Assembly (NCBI GenBank): GCA_964410505.1
Contig: CAYPGR010000003.1
Coordinates: forward strand, 39,234 to 103,233
DNA length: 64,000 nt
Source of the DNA: UBA1361 sp041656375
Lineage (GTDB): Bacteria; Bacillota_I; Bacilli_A; RFN20; CAG-826
Direction: 5' to 3'
The first letter of the stretch is position 1; each line of letters opens with the position of its first letter. Below, piece after piece: positions 34,151 through 42,288 of the stretch. The notes beneath the pieces were generated by a model. That model was given only the letters and a program-made list of their open reading frames with translations. It had not been told where the DNA came from and did not search any database. Position numbers and translations under genes: made by a program.

Positions 34151-36175
34151 TTATTTCTCCCTTACATTGGTATTGAAGGAATTTCCTTCTTGATATATCT
34201 CTAATTCCTTTATTAGTTTATTACCTAAAATTGCTCTGGTTTTACTAATATCAATTTTGTCGTTATGAATCAGCAAAATCAACTGTGGTGCGATTTCATT
34301 AAATGTTTTTATTATGTTGTTTGTGTATGAATTTTGAAGAACTGAAAAGGCTGCATCAAAAAATATGGTGCCAAATAATTGAGAGTTGTGGTTTAAACCA
34401 AAAATTAATGATAATGCTAATAAAGTATTGTATCCCGTTCCGGGAATGGGCATAATTGAATCGTCCTTCATTACAATTTTCATGCGATAGTTTTCATTTA
34501 TATGAATTTGTTTAATATCTTGATTTTCGCCCTCGATAAATTTCATGAAAATATCACTTGAAGAAATTTGAACTTTTTGTCTCATGGTAGAGATAAACTG
34601 TTCTTTAGAATTTTTGTAGGTCGTTCGCACATGATCAATTGTCTTAAGTTCATTTTCAAGATCACTAGTATCAAAATCAGTTCCCATTTTCTTTATTAGA
34701 GCTGTAATTTTTCCATTTAATCTTTCATAATCTTTAATCAGGTTTTCATTTAGCGTTGTCTCCCATTTGCTGATTAGATTTTCTGACTGAGTTTTTTTCA
34801 TAAATGCGTCCTTAAAATAGGTGTTTAAATCTGAGCCGCTTGAACTTAATTCATCACGTGTTTTTTTAGCATCGTTAAGAAGACTATGTCTTTTATTTTC
34901 GTACATGATTAAATCTTCTTGGTAACTTCTTAGCGTTTTGTCGTTAAAAAATGTCAGTTCAGAAAGTATTTTAGTAAATTTGACTATTTTATTGTTGGAA
35001 TATTCATATGAAGTCATCTCGTCGCTCGATAAGGAACTTTGAGAGATTTTAAACTTGATTTCATCAACCTTGGATTTAAAGAAAACTATTTTTTCTAAGG
35101 GTAAGTGACTACCACAATACTGACAAGTATCATTATTCAGTAGATCCTCATATGTTTTTAATTCAACTCTAAATTTATTAATTATTTGGTGTCGGTCGGA
35201 GATAAGAGAGAATTTTTCTTCCATCGTTTTAATCTCTTGTATAATTTTCGAATATTGCAGAGATTTTATATTTTCTTTTAGAAAGTTTTTAATGTCCGTT
35301 TTTCTTGATTTAATCAATGCTTCAGTGGAATTAATCTCTTTTTCAATTTTTTCCAAGTATTTGTAGGCAGCGATTTTTCTACCATTAGCGTCAAGATCTT
35401 CATTTAAACGAGTTAACTCCTCTTTTTCCTTTTCAATTTTCCTGTTTAAATCGTCAATCTCTTTCTTTTTTAAACTCAATTCTTGTTGCTTATCCTGCAA
35501 TTCTTTCTTGTCATTTTCATTTTTTGAATTTCTATTTACGATGGAAGAAATTTGATAATAGGTTTGACTATAAAGACTGTCTAAACGAGCAATGATTCTA
35601 TCAATAAATGGGGTTCCGATAATCTTGTTAATAGCTTCTTTAATTCTTCTATTTTCAGTGCCAGTAGCACTATCATTGTTGAGAATTTCAATGTATTTTT
35701 CAATGTTTTCTCCATCAAAAAGCATAAATTCAGAGATGTCTTTTGGAATTATTTTATCAATGATATCTTGTGTATATTTCTCTGATTGATATTGACCATC
35801 TTCTTGCAATGTCATCGTCATCTTAAAATCATTGTCTGATTTAGGTTTTCCCATCACGTTTGAGTCAAAATTATACTCTCTTTTCATCTTGTAAGTTTTA
35901 CCATTATAGATAAACTCCATATATGCATAGAATCTATAATCTTCATTCTCGTAAGCAATTTTGTTTATAGATAATGAAATTTTATAATTTGGGTCGTCGG
36001 GATTGTCTTTAAGATAGTTAAAAAGCAAAAACCGAATACCATTGATAAATGAAGTCTTTCCAGTATTATTATTACCAAAAATTATAGAGGTTCCTTTATT
36101 AGATCCTAAATCAAATTCCTTGACTCCATAGTAGGGAATAAAGTTTTTGAATGATATCTTGAGTATCTGTATCAT
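34151..36175 (-). CDS. DndD/Rad50-like SMC-type ATPase with zinc hook
   Basis: The N-terminus has the P-loop Gly-Asn-Asn-Asn-Thr-Gly-Lys-Thr (near 34-41). Two long coiled-coil arms rich in Lys, Glu and Leu follow, separated by Cys-Gln-Tyr-Cys near 351-354, a Rad50-type zinc hook. The C-terminal ATPase half ends in Ile-Phe-Phe-Asp-Ala-Ala-Phe (Walker B place) and Leu-Ile-His-Asn-Asp. At 674 residues it fits DndD and ABC-3C ATPases. Odd points: the Walker B Asp is followed by Ala instead of Glu or Thr, and the ABC signature is weak (Gly-Thr-Gly-Tyr-Asn). It overlaps the 65-residue gene by 4 bases. A DNA-bridging or sensing role is likely. Confidence 0.8.
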   Translation of the reverse strand: MIQILKISFKNFIPYYGVKEFDLGSNKGTSIIFGNNNTGKTSFINGIRFLLFNYLKDNPDDPNYKISLSINKIAYENEDYRFYAYMEFIYNGKTYKMKREYNFDSNVMGKPKSDNDFKMTMTLQEDGQYQSEKYTQDIIDKIIPKDISEFMLFDGENIEKYIEILNNDSATGTENRRIKEAINKIIGTPFIDRIIARLDSLYSQTYYQISSIVNRNSKNENDKKELQDKQQELSLKKKEIDDLNRKIEKEKEELTRLNEDLDANGRKIAAYKYLEKIEKEINSTEALIKSRKTDIKNFLKENIKSLQYSKIIQEIKTMEEKFSLISDRHQIINKFRVELKTYEDLLNNDTCQYCGSHLPLEKIVFFKSKVDEIKFKISQSSLSSDEMTSYEYSNNKIVKFTKILSELTFFNDKTLRSYQEDLIMYENKRHSLLNDAKKTRDELSSSGSDLNTYFKDAFMKKTQSENLISKWETTLNENLIKDYERLNGKITALIKKMGTDFDTSDLENELKTIDHVRTTYKNSKEQFISTMRQKVQISSSDIFMKFIEGENQDIKQIHINENYRMKIVMKDDSIMPIPGTGYNTLLALSLIFGLNHNSQLFGTIFFDAAFSVLQNSYTNNIIKTFNEIAPQLILLIHNDKIDISKTRAILGNKLIKELEIYQEGNSFNTNVREK

Positions 36176-36357
36176 ACGTTTGACCTTTTCTTGTTGTAAG
36201 AATCAATTAGTTGCTTAATGCTATTGTTTTTTTCTTGATCGGAGGCATTATTAAGTTCAATATCTAGAATATTTGTCAACAGCAAAAAATAATTTTCATC
36301 AGCATTTGACATTTCCTCCAAAGTTTCTTTAATGTTTTTAATCGTTTTTTCATTCAT
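36172..36357 (-). CDS. Small helical protein of the defence operon, about 61 residues
   Basis: A very short protein, mostly helix (Lys-Asn-Ile-Lys-Glu-Thr-Leu-Glu-Glu-Met then Leu-Leu-Leu-Thr-Asn-Ile-Leu), ending in basic residues. It starts inside the last codons of the helicase gene (ATGAATGA arrangement; an alternative ATG is at 36369) and ends in a 4-base overlap with the ATPase gene. The double overlap argues that it is a real subunit. No family is recognised; it may be an adaptor between helicase and ATPase. Confidence 0.6.
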   Translation of the reverse strand: MNEKTIKNIKETLEEMSNADENYFLLLTNILDIELNNASDQEKNNSIKQLIDSYNKKRSNV

Positions 36358-38707
36358 CTTCAAAACCATCCTCTTCGTTATTTATTTTTTCAATATCTAA
36401 ATTGTTTTTTATTGCCAATTCCTCAATACTCAACATAGATGTGGCACTATTAAATGAAGCCTTGGCAAAAATTATTGCTCTTTTCAACTCGTACTTTAAA
36501 AATGTGAATTCATCTCCGGAAGATTCCAGATTTTCAGGCGAAACAATCGCATCAAAAATATGGGCAAACTGTTTGTTTTTATGCTTTCTTAATACCCTCC
36601 CACGTCTTTGAATAAATTGTCTCTCATTTTGACTTGAGGCCAGCACTAAGGCATGGTCTATGCTGGGAATGTCAACTCCCTCATCCAAACAATTAATTGA
36701 CAGTAAAACTCCTCCATTTCTCTCGAAAACTTCAAGAACTTGGTTATGTAACCCACTCTTTGAATGATAAATAAACAAGTCGTTATGAAACAATCTACTA
36801 AGTTTTGATTCAAGTTGGTTCTTGATTTCTTCTAACTGTTCAATGTCATCACAGTATATTAACCATCTTTGACCTGGAAGATAATGGTCTTCAATAATCT
36901 TAAGGGTCAACAAAATTTTAGCCTTAGCTTTTTTGATAATTTTTGATCTTTGGATTAGCCATTGCTTCATAATTGAATCAGATAAAATATCGAAAATTGA
37001 GTATTTTTGAGATTTGAGCAATGCAAATCTGCGAGCAATTTTGGTTGATAGTTCTTGATATTCAACGCCCTCTATAAGATCAAGTTCAACTTTTTGGGGG
37101 TAATAAAGATAATTGCATAAAGATTTATCTCTAATAGCATTTTCTAAAGAATAAGGATAGTCGATAACCTTTCCAAAAAAATCAAAGATCTTTTTTGTTC
37201 CAATTGAGTCTCTATACCTTTTAGGAGTAGCGCTCAACCCTATCTTTGAACCCACATTGATGGTTAATAAATTACTGTATTTTTCCGATCCAGAATTATG
37301 AACTTCATCAATCACCAGCAACAAATGATTTCCTTGGCAAAGTAAGTTAATAAAATTGTTATTGCTAGCTGTTTGGATTGTACTTAAAATAATTTTTCTT
37401 TTGCCTGTAATTGAGGAAGCAATCTTGAGATTTGTAGTGCTGTCATTTCCATTCCCATATTGATACAAGAATACATCGTCGCCGAATACTTTTTCAATTT
37501 CTTCTTTCCACTGTTCAAATAAAATGCTCCTTGGCACAATTATAATTGGGATTTGATCATGGAGATAAATGGCATCTCTAATTGCGCAAAAAGCAGTAAA
37601 TGTTTTTCCGCTTCCCGTGGCCATTTCAAAAATTCCGACTCGATTGTTTTTAACCCAATTATCAAGAATGGTCTCTTGGTAATTCCTTATCTTACGGCGG
37701 TTTAGCCCCGGCTCTGCCGCCCATCTAATTACTGTAATTTCTCGCTCGTCCAATGTTTGATTTGTGTAGTTGGACTTGAGAACTATTTTTTGATTTCCAT
37801 AAGAAATAGCTTGAATTGTGTGTTTATCATTATCTAATACAAGTATTTTATGGTCATCAACAAGTTCAATGACTACATCATTAAGACTAGAACAATGTAA
37901 AACCCCAATTTTAGCAACTTCGCCAAGAACCAAATCAGAATATTGTATGTCAATTCTTGGCGATTTTTCATCAATATGTCCTAACTCAATTGTGACCTCA
38001 TCGATTAATTCACGGACATTTTTGTCGTTACTGAGCGCACGAAATTTATCTTTCGTAACTTTCGGAATTTCAAAAGTATGAATACCTTTTTCATCTCCTC
38101 GCCAAATGTTATTAAATCTTTCTTTGTAAATACTAACTCTTTTAATCTCTGATGCATCACCCCAGGAAGTATTAACCTCAAAGACTTCACTATTGCCAAA
38201 TTCTGAGACACCTTTGTAAGTTTCATTGATTGATCCACCAAAACTAACTGTGTTCCCATTTACATCATGAAATAAACCAACTTTATCGTGAAGCAGTTTG
38301 AATGCCAAAGGGTTGTCGCCAAAAACCGCCATTTTTATTTCAAGTATTCCCAATGAGATTAGATTAGAAAGTAAAGTTGTAGTTTTAGGATATTGCTTGC
38401 TCATTTCATCAATAACTTCATTGAATTTATTTGATGAGGAATCTAGTGATTTAAAATACCCGGAAATTATGGCGTCATAATCCTCGTCAGTTATTATAGG
38501 GGAGCATACAATACGTATTTTTCCATTATTTTGAACAAAATCTTTTAAGGCATCCTTGATAACAAGGAAAACAGAACTGCCAAAATAGCCCGTGATTCTA
38601 TCATATTTAATTGAAGATTCTAAACAGGGTTTATAAAAATCTCGATAGATTTCATTTCTAGTTTTGTAATATATTTGGTGAAAATTATGCTTGTCGAGGG
38701 TTTGCAT
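36350..38707 (-). CDS. PLD-family nuclease fused to SF2 helicase
   Basis: About 785 residues. The N-terminal third has a phospholipase-D/HKD nuclease motif: His140-Asp-Lys142 and then Gly-Gly-Ser-Ile-Asn near 157-161. A Type III-restriction-like SF2 helicase follows: Met-Ala-Thr-Gly-Ser-Gly-Lys-Thr near 361, Asp-Glu-Val-His near 468, and Gln-Arg-Arg-Gly-Arg-Val-Leu-Arg near 704. The acidic tail is Glu-Glu-Asp-Gly-Phe-Glu-Asp-Glu. I chose ATG 38707, seven bases after the methyltransferase stop; the long frame to 38950 would overlap that gene by 236 bases and its extra 81 residues have no domain. PLD-helicase proteins cut and translocate DNA in restriction-like systems; this is the probable effector. 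Confidence 0.85.
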   Translation of the reverse strand: MQTLDKHNFHQIYYKTRNEIYRDFYKPCLESSIKYDRITGYFGSSVFLVIKDALKDFVQNNGKIRIVCSPIITDEDYDAIISGYFKSLDSSSNKFNEVIDEMSKQYPKTTTLLSNLISLGILEIKMAVFGDNPLAFKLLHDKVGLFHDVNGNTVSFGGSINETYKGVSEFGNSEVFEVNTSWGDASEIKRVSIYKERFNNIWRGDEKGIHTFEIPKVTKDKFRALSNDKNVRELIDEVTIELGHIDEKSPRIDIQYSDLVLGEVAKIGVLHCSSLNDVVIELVDDHKILVLDNDKHTIQAISYGNQKIVLKSNYTNQTLDEREITVIRWAAEPGLNRRKIRNYQETILDNWVKNNRVGIFEMATGSGKTFTAFCAIRDAIYLHDQIPIIIVPRSILFEQWKEEIEKVFGDDVFLYQYGNGNDSTTNLKIASSITGKRKIILSTIQTASNNNFINLLCQGNHLLLVIDEVHNSGSEKYSNLLTINVGSKIGLSATPKRYRDSIGTKKIFDFFGKVIDYPYSLENAIRDKSLCNYLYYPQKVELDLIEGVEYQELSTKIARRFALLKSQKYSIFDILSDSIMKQWLIQRSKIIKKAKAKILLTLKIIEDHYLPGQRWLIYCDDIEQLEEIKNQLESKLSRLFHNDLFIYHSKSGLHNQVLEVFERNGGVLLSINCLDEGVDIPSIDHALVLASSQNERQFIQRRGRVLRKHKNKQFAHIFDAIVSPENLESSGDEFTFLKYELKRAIIFAKASFNSATSMLSIEELAIKNNLDIEKINNEEDGFEDE

Positions 38708-38714
38708 TTTCGTC

Positions 38715-39581
38715 CTACACTGGATTCCGATTTGAAATATTATGAATAGACATCTGACAAAACTCTTCAGAAATTTCAAAACCGATAAATTTCCTGTTAT
38801 TATTAAGCGCGACCACTCCAGTTGTTCCACTTCCAGTCCATGGATCAAGTACGATATCGCCCTCCTGCGTACATGCTCGAATATACCTTTCGGGCAAGTA
38901 ATTCGGTTGGACAGCTTGATGATTGACCACTTTTCCTGATACTGCACCACTAATCACATTTATCGGTAATGCACCTAGAGGGTTAGGAAAAATTTTCTTT
39001 TCTTTTGTGACATATTGCAATTTATTCTGCCTTGGTTTATAAATCACATTCTCATAGGATTTGATAGAAGATTCTTTGTAAGGTCTTCTAATCTGATCTA
39101 TATTGATAACCCATTTTGAGGATTTAGAAAACCACAGGTTATACTCATAAGCATCAATCGTCGCAACTCTTACTCCTGTGGGAACAGGATTTGTTTTTGC
39201 CCAGATTTCAATATCAACACAATACAATTTTAGTACCTTTTTCATATGAATCATTAGTTCTTCGATGACTAACGATCGCTCCGATGATGTGGTTTTTGTT
39301 CCTTGAACTCGATTTGATTTGACATTAATGACAATAAATCCATCATCAGTTAATTTTGGAATTAAAAACTTAATAAATGGGCTTATTTCTTTTATATAGT
39401 TTTCAATCTTCCATGTTCTATAGTTTCTTTTTGCATTTGGATAAGGAGGTGACCCATAAACTAATTTTATGGACTTATCTTTCAGATGCTTTATGAGTTT
39501 TACACCGTCTCCGTGGGTAACAGAAAAATTACGACTATCTAAATCTTCGTATATGTTGATAGTAGTATTTTGGTGTAACAT
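38715..39581 (-). CDS. Beta-class DNA methyltransferase, probably cytosine-N4
   Basis: The catalytic motif Ser-Pro-Pro-Tyr (44-47) comes before the AdoMet-binding motif Asp-Pro-Trp-Thr-Gly-Ser-Gly-Thr-Thr-Gly (246-255), the order of beta-class amino-methyltransferases. Ser-Pro-Pro-Tyr is typical for N4-cytosine enzymes, though N6-adenine is not excluded. The target-recognition region is about 95-215. It is the first gene of the island operon; a good ribosome site (GGGGAG) lies 10 bases ahead and an extended -10 promoter upstream. In this context it most likely marks host DNA so that the helicase-nuclease and ATPase ignore it. Confidence 0.88.
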   Translation of the reverse strand: MLHQNTTINIYEDLDSRNFSVTHGDGVKLIKHLKDKSIKLVYGSPPYPNAKRNYRTWKIENYIKEISPFIKFLIPKLTDDGFIVINVKSNRVQGTKTTSSERSLVIEELMIHMKKVLKLYCVDIEIWAKTNPVPTGVRVATIDAYEYNLWFSKSSKWVINIDQIRRPYKESSIKSYENVIYKPRQNKLQYVTKEKKIFPNPLGALPINVISGAVSGKVVNHQAVQPNYLPERYIRACTQEGDIVLDPWTGSGTTGVVALNNNRKFIGFEISEEFCQMSIHNISNRNPV

Positions 39582-39939
39582 TTAATTAATACTCCCCACT
39601 TTATATAAAAATCTTTTTATGTAATTCAAATTATACCATCATACACGGTATTAAAGAACTGTATACTTATCAAATTGATGATTTTGAGTGGTGAATTAAA
39701 TAGAAAACACAAAATAAACAACAAAAATAAACGCACATTGCACAATGGGACAGTTAATATTCTTACTAATTAACCCTCTTTTTCGCACTGTTTATTAAGA
39801 AATTGAAAAAAATACTCTTTCTATTTAATCTTTGATATCTAACGAATCATAAGAAATATATTATACTTGAATATCCTAAGAAAAAACCCTTATATCTCAA
39901 CCTTATTAGGTCCAATATCTTGGGGTATCTTCATTAGTT
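39582..39939. other. AT-rich gap between tRNA-Leu and the defence operon
   Basis: No gene is seen in these 358 bases. The right part is the 3' flank of tRNA-Leu; the left part holds the operon promoter. I looked for a second copy of the tRNA 3' end that would mark an integration site and did not find one here. Confidence 0.5.
39630..39638 (-). promoter_or_regulatory. Extended -10 promoter of the methyltransferase operon
   Basis: The minus strand reads TGGTATAAT (39630-39638), a full extended -10. A -35 at the right distance (TTCTTT) is poor, which is acceptable with an extended -10. The start codon is about 50 bases downstream. Confidence 0.55.
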
Positions 39940-40026
39940 TGGTGCCTCCGGTCGGACTCGAACCGACACAGTATCGCTACTATTGGATTTTGAGTCCAAC
40001 GCGTCTACCAATTTCACCACGGAGGC
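39940..40026 (-). tRNA. tRNA-Leu(CAA)
   Basis: The minus strand folds into a long-variable-arm tRNA: acceptor GCCTCCG with CGGAGGC, anticodon stem TTGGA/TCCAA around a CTCAAAA loop (anticodon CAA), a T-loop with GGTTCGAGTCC, and an encoded CCA (39940-39942). The long variable arm agrees with leucine. It is 65 bases downstream of the ald stop and its 3' end faces the AT-rich island. Confidence 0.95.
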
Positions 40027-40091
40027 GTGGTTTAATTATAAACCAAAAAGAAAGATATATTAAGAAAAATCACATTGAGATTATAAAATAT

Positions 40092-41195
40092 TTATAGATC
40101 TAGAATATTTGAATATGAGAGTCCAAAGGCATTGGCGACTTCTTCATTCGTTAGTTTTCCTTTATAGGTATTAACGCCTCTTCTTATGGCAAGCGTTTCA
40201 AGCGCTTTTTCTTTTCCTCGCGCAATCTTTAAGCCGTAATGAAGCGTCGCGTTATTAAGGGCTTCCGTTGTGGTCAGGGCGACTGCTCCTGGCATATTCG
40301 CGACACAGTAATGGGTAATTCCATCAACTGTAAAGACCGGATCAAGATGCGTCGTCGGTCGACTCACTTCCGTGGATCCGCCTTGGTCAATGGCGACGTC
40401 GACAATGACGCTTCCAGGTGCCATTGTTTTGTAATATTCTCGTTTAATCAGTTTTGGTGCTTTCGCCCCCGGAATAAGAACCGCCCCAATGACGAGATCT
40501 TGACTTTTAATCGTTTCACGAATATTCGCTTCACTACTATATAGAGTCGTCACTCGTCCACCGTAAAGGGTATCAATCTCCACAAGCCGTTGGAGATTAA
40601 CATCAAGAATGGTGACCCGTGCTTCAAGTCCGACTGCCATTTTAAGCGCGTTCATGCCGACAACACCCGCGCCAATAATCATCACCCGTGCCCTTTTGAC
40701 GCCCGGAAGACCAGAAAGAAGTAATCCACGGCCCCCAAACGGCTTTTGTAAGTATTTGACGCCTTCAAGAACACTTAAGCGTCCGGCGGCTTCACTCATC
40801 GGTCGTAAGCACGGCAATGTTTTGCCGTCTTCACTGATCGTTTCATAAGCGATACCAGTCACTTTATGTTCAAGAAGTTTTTTCGTTAGTTCTTCATTCG
40901 CCGCCAGATGGAGGAAGGTATAGATAATAAGACCTTCTCGAAAGAAACCGTATTCTTTTTCAAGTGGTTCTTTGACTTTGACGATCATATCAACCGTGTC
41001 CCATACTTCTTTGGCGGAATCAACAATCTTCGCGCCATAGTGACGGTATTCTTCGTCACTAAAACCAGCCCCTTCACCCGCGCCTTTTTCGACAAGGACT
41101 GAGTGGCCGTTTAAGATATATTCGTTGACACTACTGGGGGAAAGACCGACCCGATATTCCTGGGCTTTTATTTCTTTGACAGTACCGATAATCAT
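40092..41195 (-). CDS. ald: Alanine dehydrogenase
   Basis: This enzyme interconverts L-alanine with pyruvate and ammonia using NAD. The 367-residue length is normal. Family features: Arg15 in Glu-Tyr-Arg-Val-Gly-Leu, Lys74 in Val-Lys-Val-Lys-Glu-Pro, His in Phe-Leu-His-Leu-Ala-Ala near 95, the Rossmann Gly-Ala-Gly-Val-Val-Gly-Met, and Val-Asp-Val-Ala-Ile-Asp-Gln-Gly-Gly. AAGGAG lies just ahead of the start. It follows the MsrA fusion gene by 41 bases, with a bulged hairpin in the gap. In a fermenting cell it could dispose of reduced NAD as alanine or feed alanine into pyruvate. Confidence 0.95.
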   Translation of the reverse strand: MIIGTVKEIKAQEYRVGLSPSSVNEYILNGHSVLVEKGAGEGAGFSDEEYRHYGAKIVDSAKEVWDTVDMIVKVKEPLEKEYGFFREGLIIYTFLHLAANEELTKKLLEHKVTGIAYETISEDGKTLPCLRPMSEAAGRLSVLEGVKYLQKPFGGRGLLLSGLPGVKRARVMIIGAGVVGMNALKMAVGLEARVTILDVNLQRLVEIDTLYGGRVTTLYSSEANIRETIKSQDLVIGAVLIPGAKAPKLIKREYYKTMAPGSVIVDVAIDQGGSTEVSRPTTHLDPVFTVDGITHYCVANMPGAVALTTTEALNNATLHYGLKIARGKEKALETLAIRRGVNTYKGKLTNEEVANAFGLSYSNILDL

Positions 41196-41236
41196 ATTGT
41201 GCTCCTTAGGGGTCCACCTTAAATGGTGACCCTATT

Positions 41237-42208
41237 TTAAAGTCTATAGTGGTTGGTTAAGTATTTTTTGATGAGGTTAAGCAAAACACGTAAGTAACGC
41301 TCATCTTCTTCATCAAAATAATCATAATCATGAGAATCTAAATCAAGGACGCCAATGAGTTCATCATGCGCGTTATATAAGGGTAAGACAATCTCACTAT
41401 TTGAGCCTTCGTCACACGCAATATGGCCGGGAAATTCATGAACGTCCGGGACAATAAGCGCTTTTTGACTCGAAAAAGAAGCCCCGCAAACGCCTTTTGT
41501 ATAGGCAATCGTTTCACAGGCCACTTTGCCTTGAAATGGGCCAAGAAAGAGGTGTTTGCCGTTATCTAGATAAAAGCCCGCCCATGACACTTTGGTAAAG
41601 GTGTCTTTGATGAGGGCGCTCATATTACTTAAAACACTTAAGGGATGCGAGTCTTTGGTAAAAAGAACTTCCGCGTGCCGTAATAAGTCACTATAAAGCA
41701 TCCGCTTATTGACTTTCTTTTCTTCGGGCTTTAAATCATTTAATGAGATATGGCAATACCCATAGGGATTCTTCGTTAAATAGTCTTGATGATAAAGTTC
41801 CGCGTCATAAAAGTTTAATAAGGGCTTATTCTCCACGACAATGCGCGCTTTATAATTTTTTTGTTGCTCGGCTAAGAATTTTTTAATGATGGCTTCGTCG
41901 CTTGGATCACTAAAGTAAACCCCAGTTCGATATTGAGTGCCAATGTCGCCTGCTTGTTTATTTAAAGACGTTGGATCAATAATGCGAAATAGATAACTTA
42001 AGATCTTCTCTAAGGTGATGACTTTGGGGTTATACATTAAGTATGTCGCTTCAACCGCATTTGTCGCCCCACTACAAACAGCTTCATAACTTGGGCTATC
42101 AATAAGCGAGTTCGCGTAACCGACTTTTGTTTTTTTGACACCGGGGATGAGTTTAAAATAGGCTTCAACGCCCCAGAAACAACCCCCTCCTGCATAGATT
42201 TCTTTCAT
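41237..42208 (-). CDS. msrA: Fusion of MsrA and free-methionine-(R)-sulfoxide reductase
   Basis: The N-terminal half (1 to about 155) is MsrA, which reduces methionine-S-sulfoxide in proteins; the catalytic Cys10 is in Gly-Gly-Gly-Cys-Phe-Trp-Gly. The C-terminal half (about 168-323) is a GAF domain of the fRMsr type, with the three conserved cysteines Cys231 (Ala-Cys-Glu-Thr), Cys241 (Val-Cys-Gly-Ala) and Cys265 (Ala-Cys-Asp-Glu), which reduces free methionine-R-sulfoxide. The two join through a short basic linker without a break or stop. The pairing covers both stereoisomers, in proteins and in the free pool. It begins 23 bases after a terminator and is probably co-transcribed with ald. Confidence 0.92.
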   Translation of the reverse strand: MKEIYAGGGCFWGVEAYFKLIPGVKKTKVGYANSLIDSPSYEAVCSGATNAVEATYLMYNPKVITLEKILSYLFRIIDPTSLNKQAGDIGTQYRTGVYFSDPSDEAIIKKFLAEQQKNYKARIVVENKPLLNFYDAELYHQDYLTKNPYGYCHISLNDLKPEEKKVNKRMLYSDLLRHAEVLFTKDSHPLSVLSNMSALIKDTFTKVSWAGFYLDNGKHLFLGPFQGKVACETIAYTKGVCGASFSSQKALIVPDVHEFPGHIACDEGSNSEIVLPLYNAHDELIGVLDLDSHDYDYFDEEDERYLRVLLNLIKKYLTNHYRL

Positions 42209-42230
42209 GAGATTATTTTACTATATCTTT

Positions 42231-42261
42231 TAAAAAAACGCCTCAGTTTGCCTGAGACGTT
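42231..42261 (-). terminator. Terminator of the acyl-CoA/Liv operon
   Basis: AACGCCTCAG (42237-42246) pairs with CTGAGACGTT (42252-42261), 10 bp with one G-T pair, and seven T follow on the minus strand. It lies 28 bases past the stop of the hydrolase gene. Confidence 0.88.
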
Positions 42262-42288
42262 AAAGGATGTCTTAATAATTAAGAAAAC

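Noticed and set aside
38708..38950. 81-residue N-terminal extension of the PLD-helicase
   Set aside because: It lies inside the methyltransferase gene in another frame, has no recognised domain, and a start codon follows directly after the methyltransferase stop.
32760..39581. Phosphorothioate (Dnd) modification system
   Set aside because: There is a DndD-like ATPase, but no cysteine desulfurase, DndB or DndC in the operon or next to it, and a methyltransferase takes the modifying role.
39582..39939. att site or integrase remnant next to tRNA-Leu
   Set aside because: No repeat of the tRNA 3' end and no recombinase gene could be found in the window.
41196..41236. Hairpin between msrA fusion and ald as a terminator
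   Set aside because: The stem has a bulge and no T-tract on the minus strand; it is followed by the ald ribosome site, so it is more likely leader structure.
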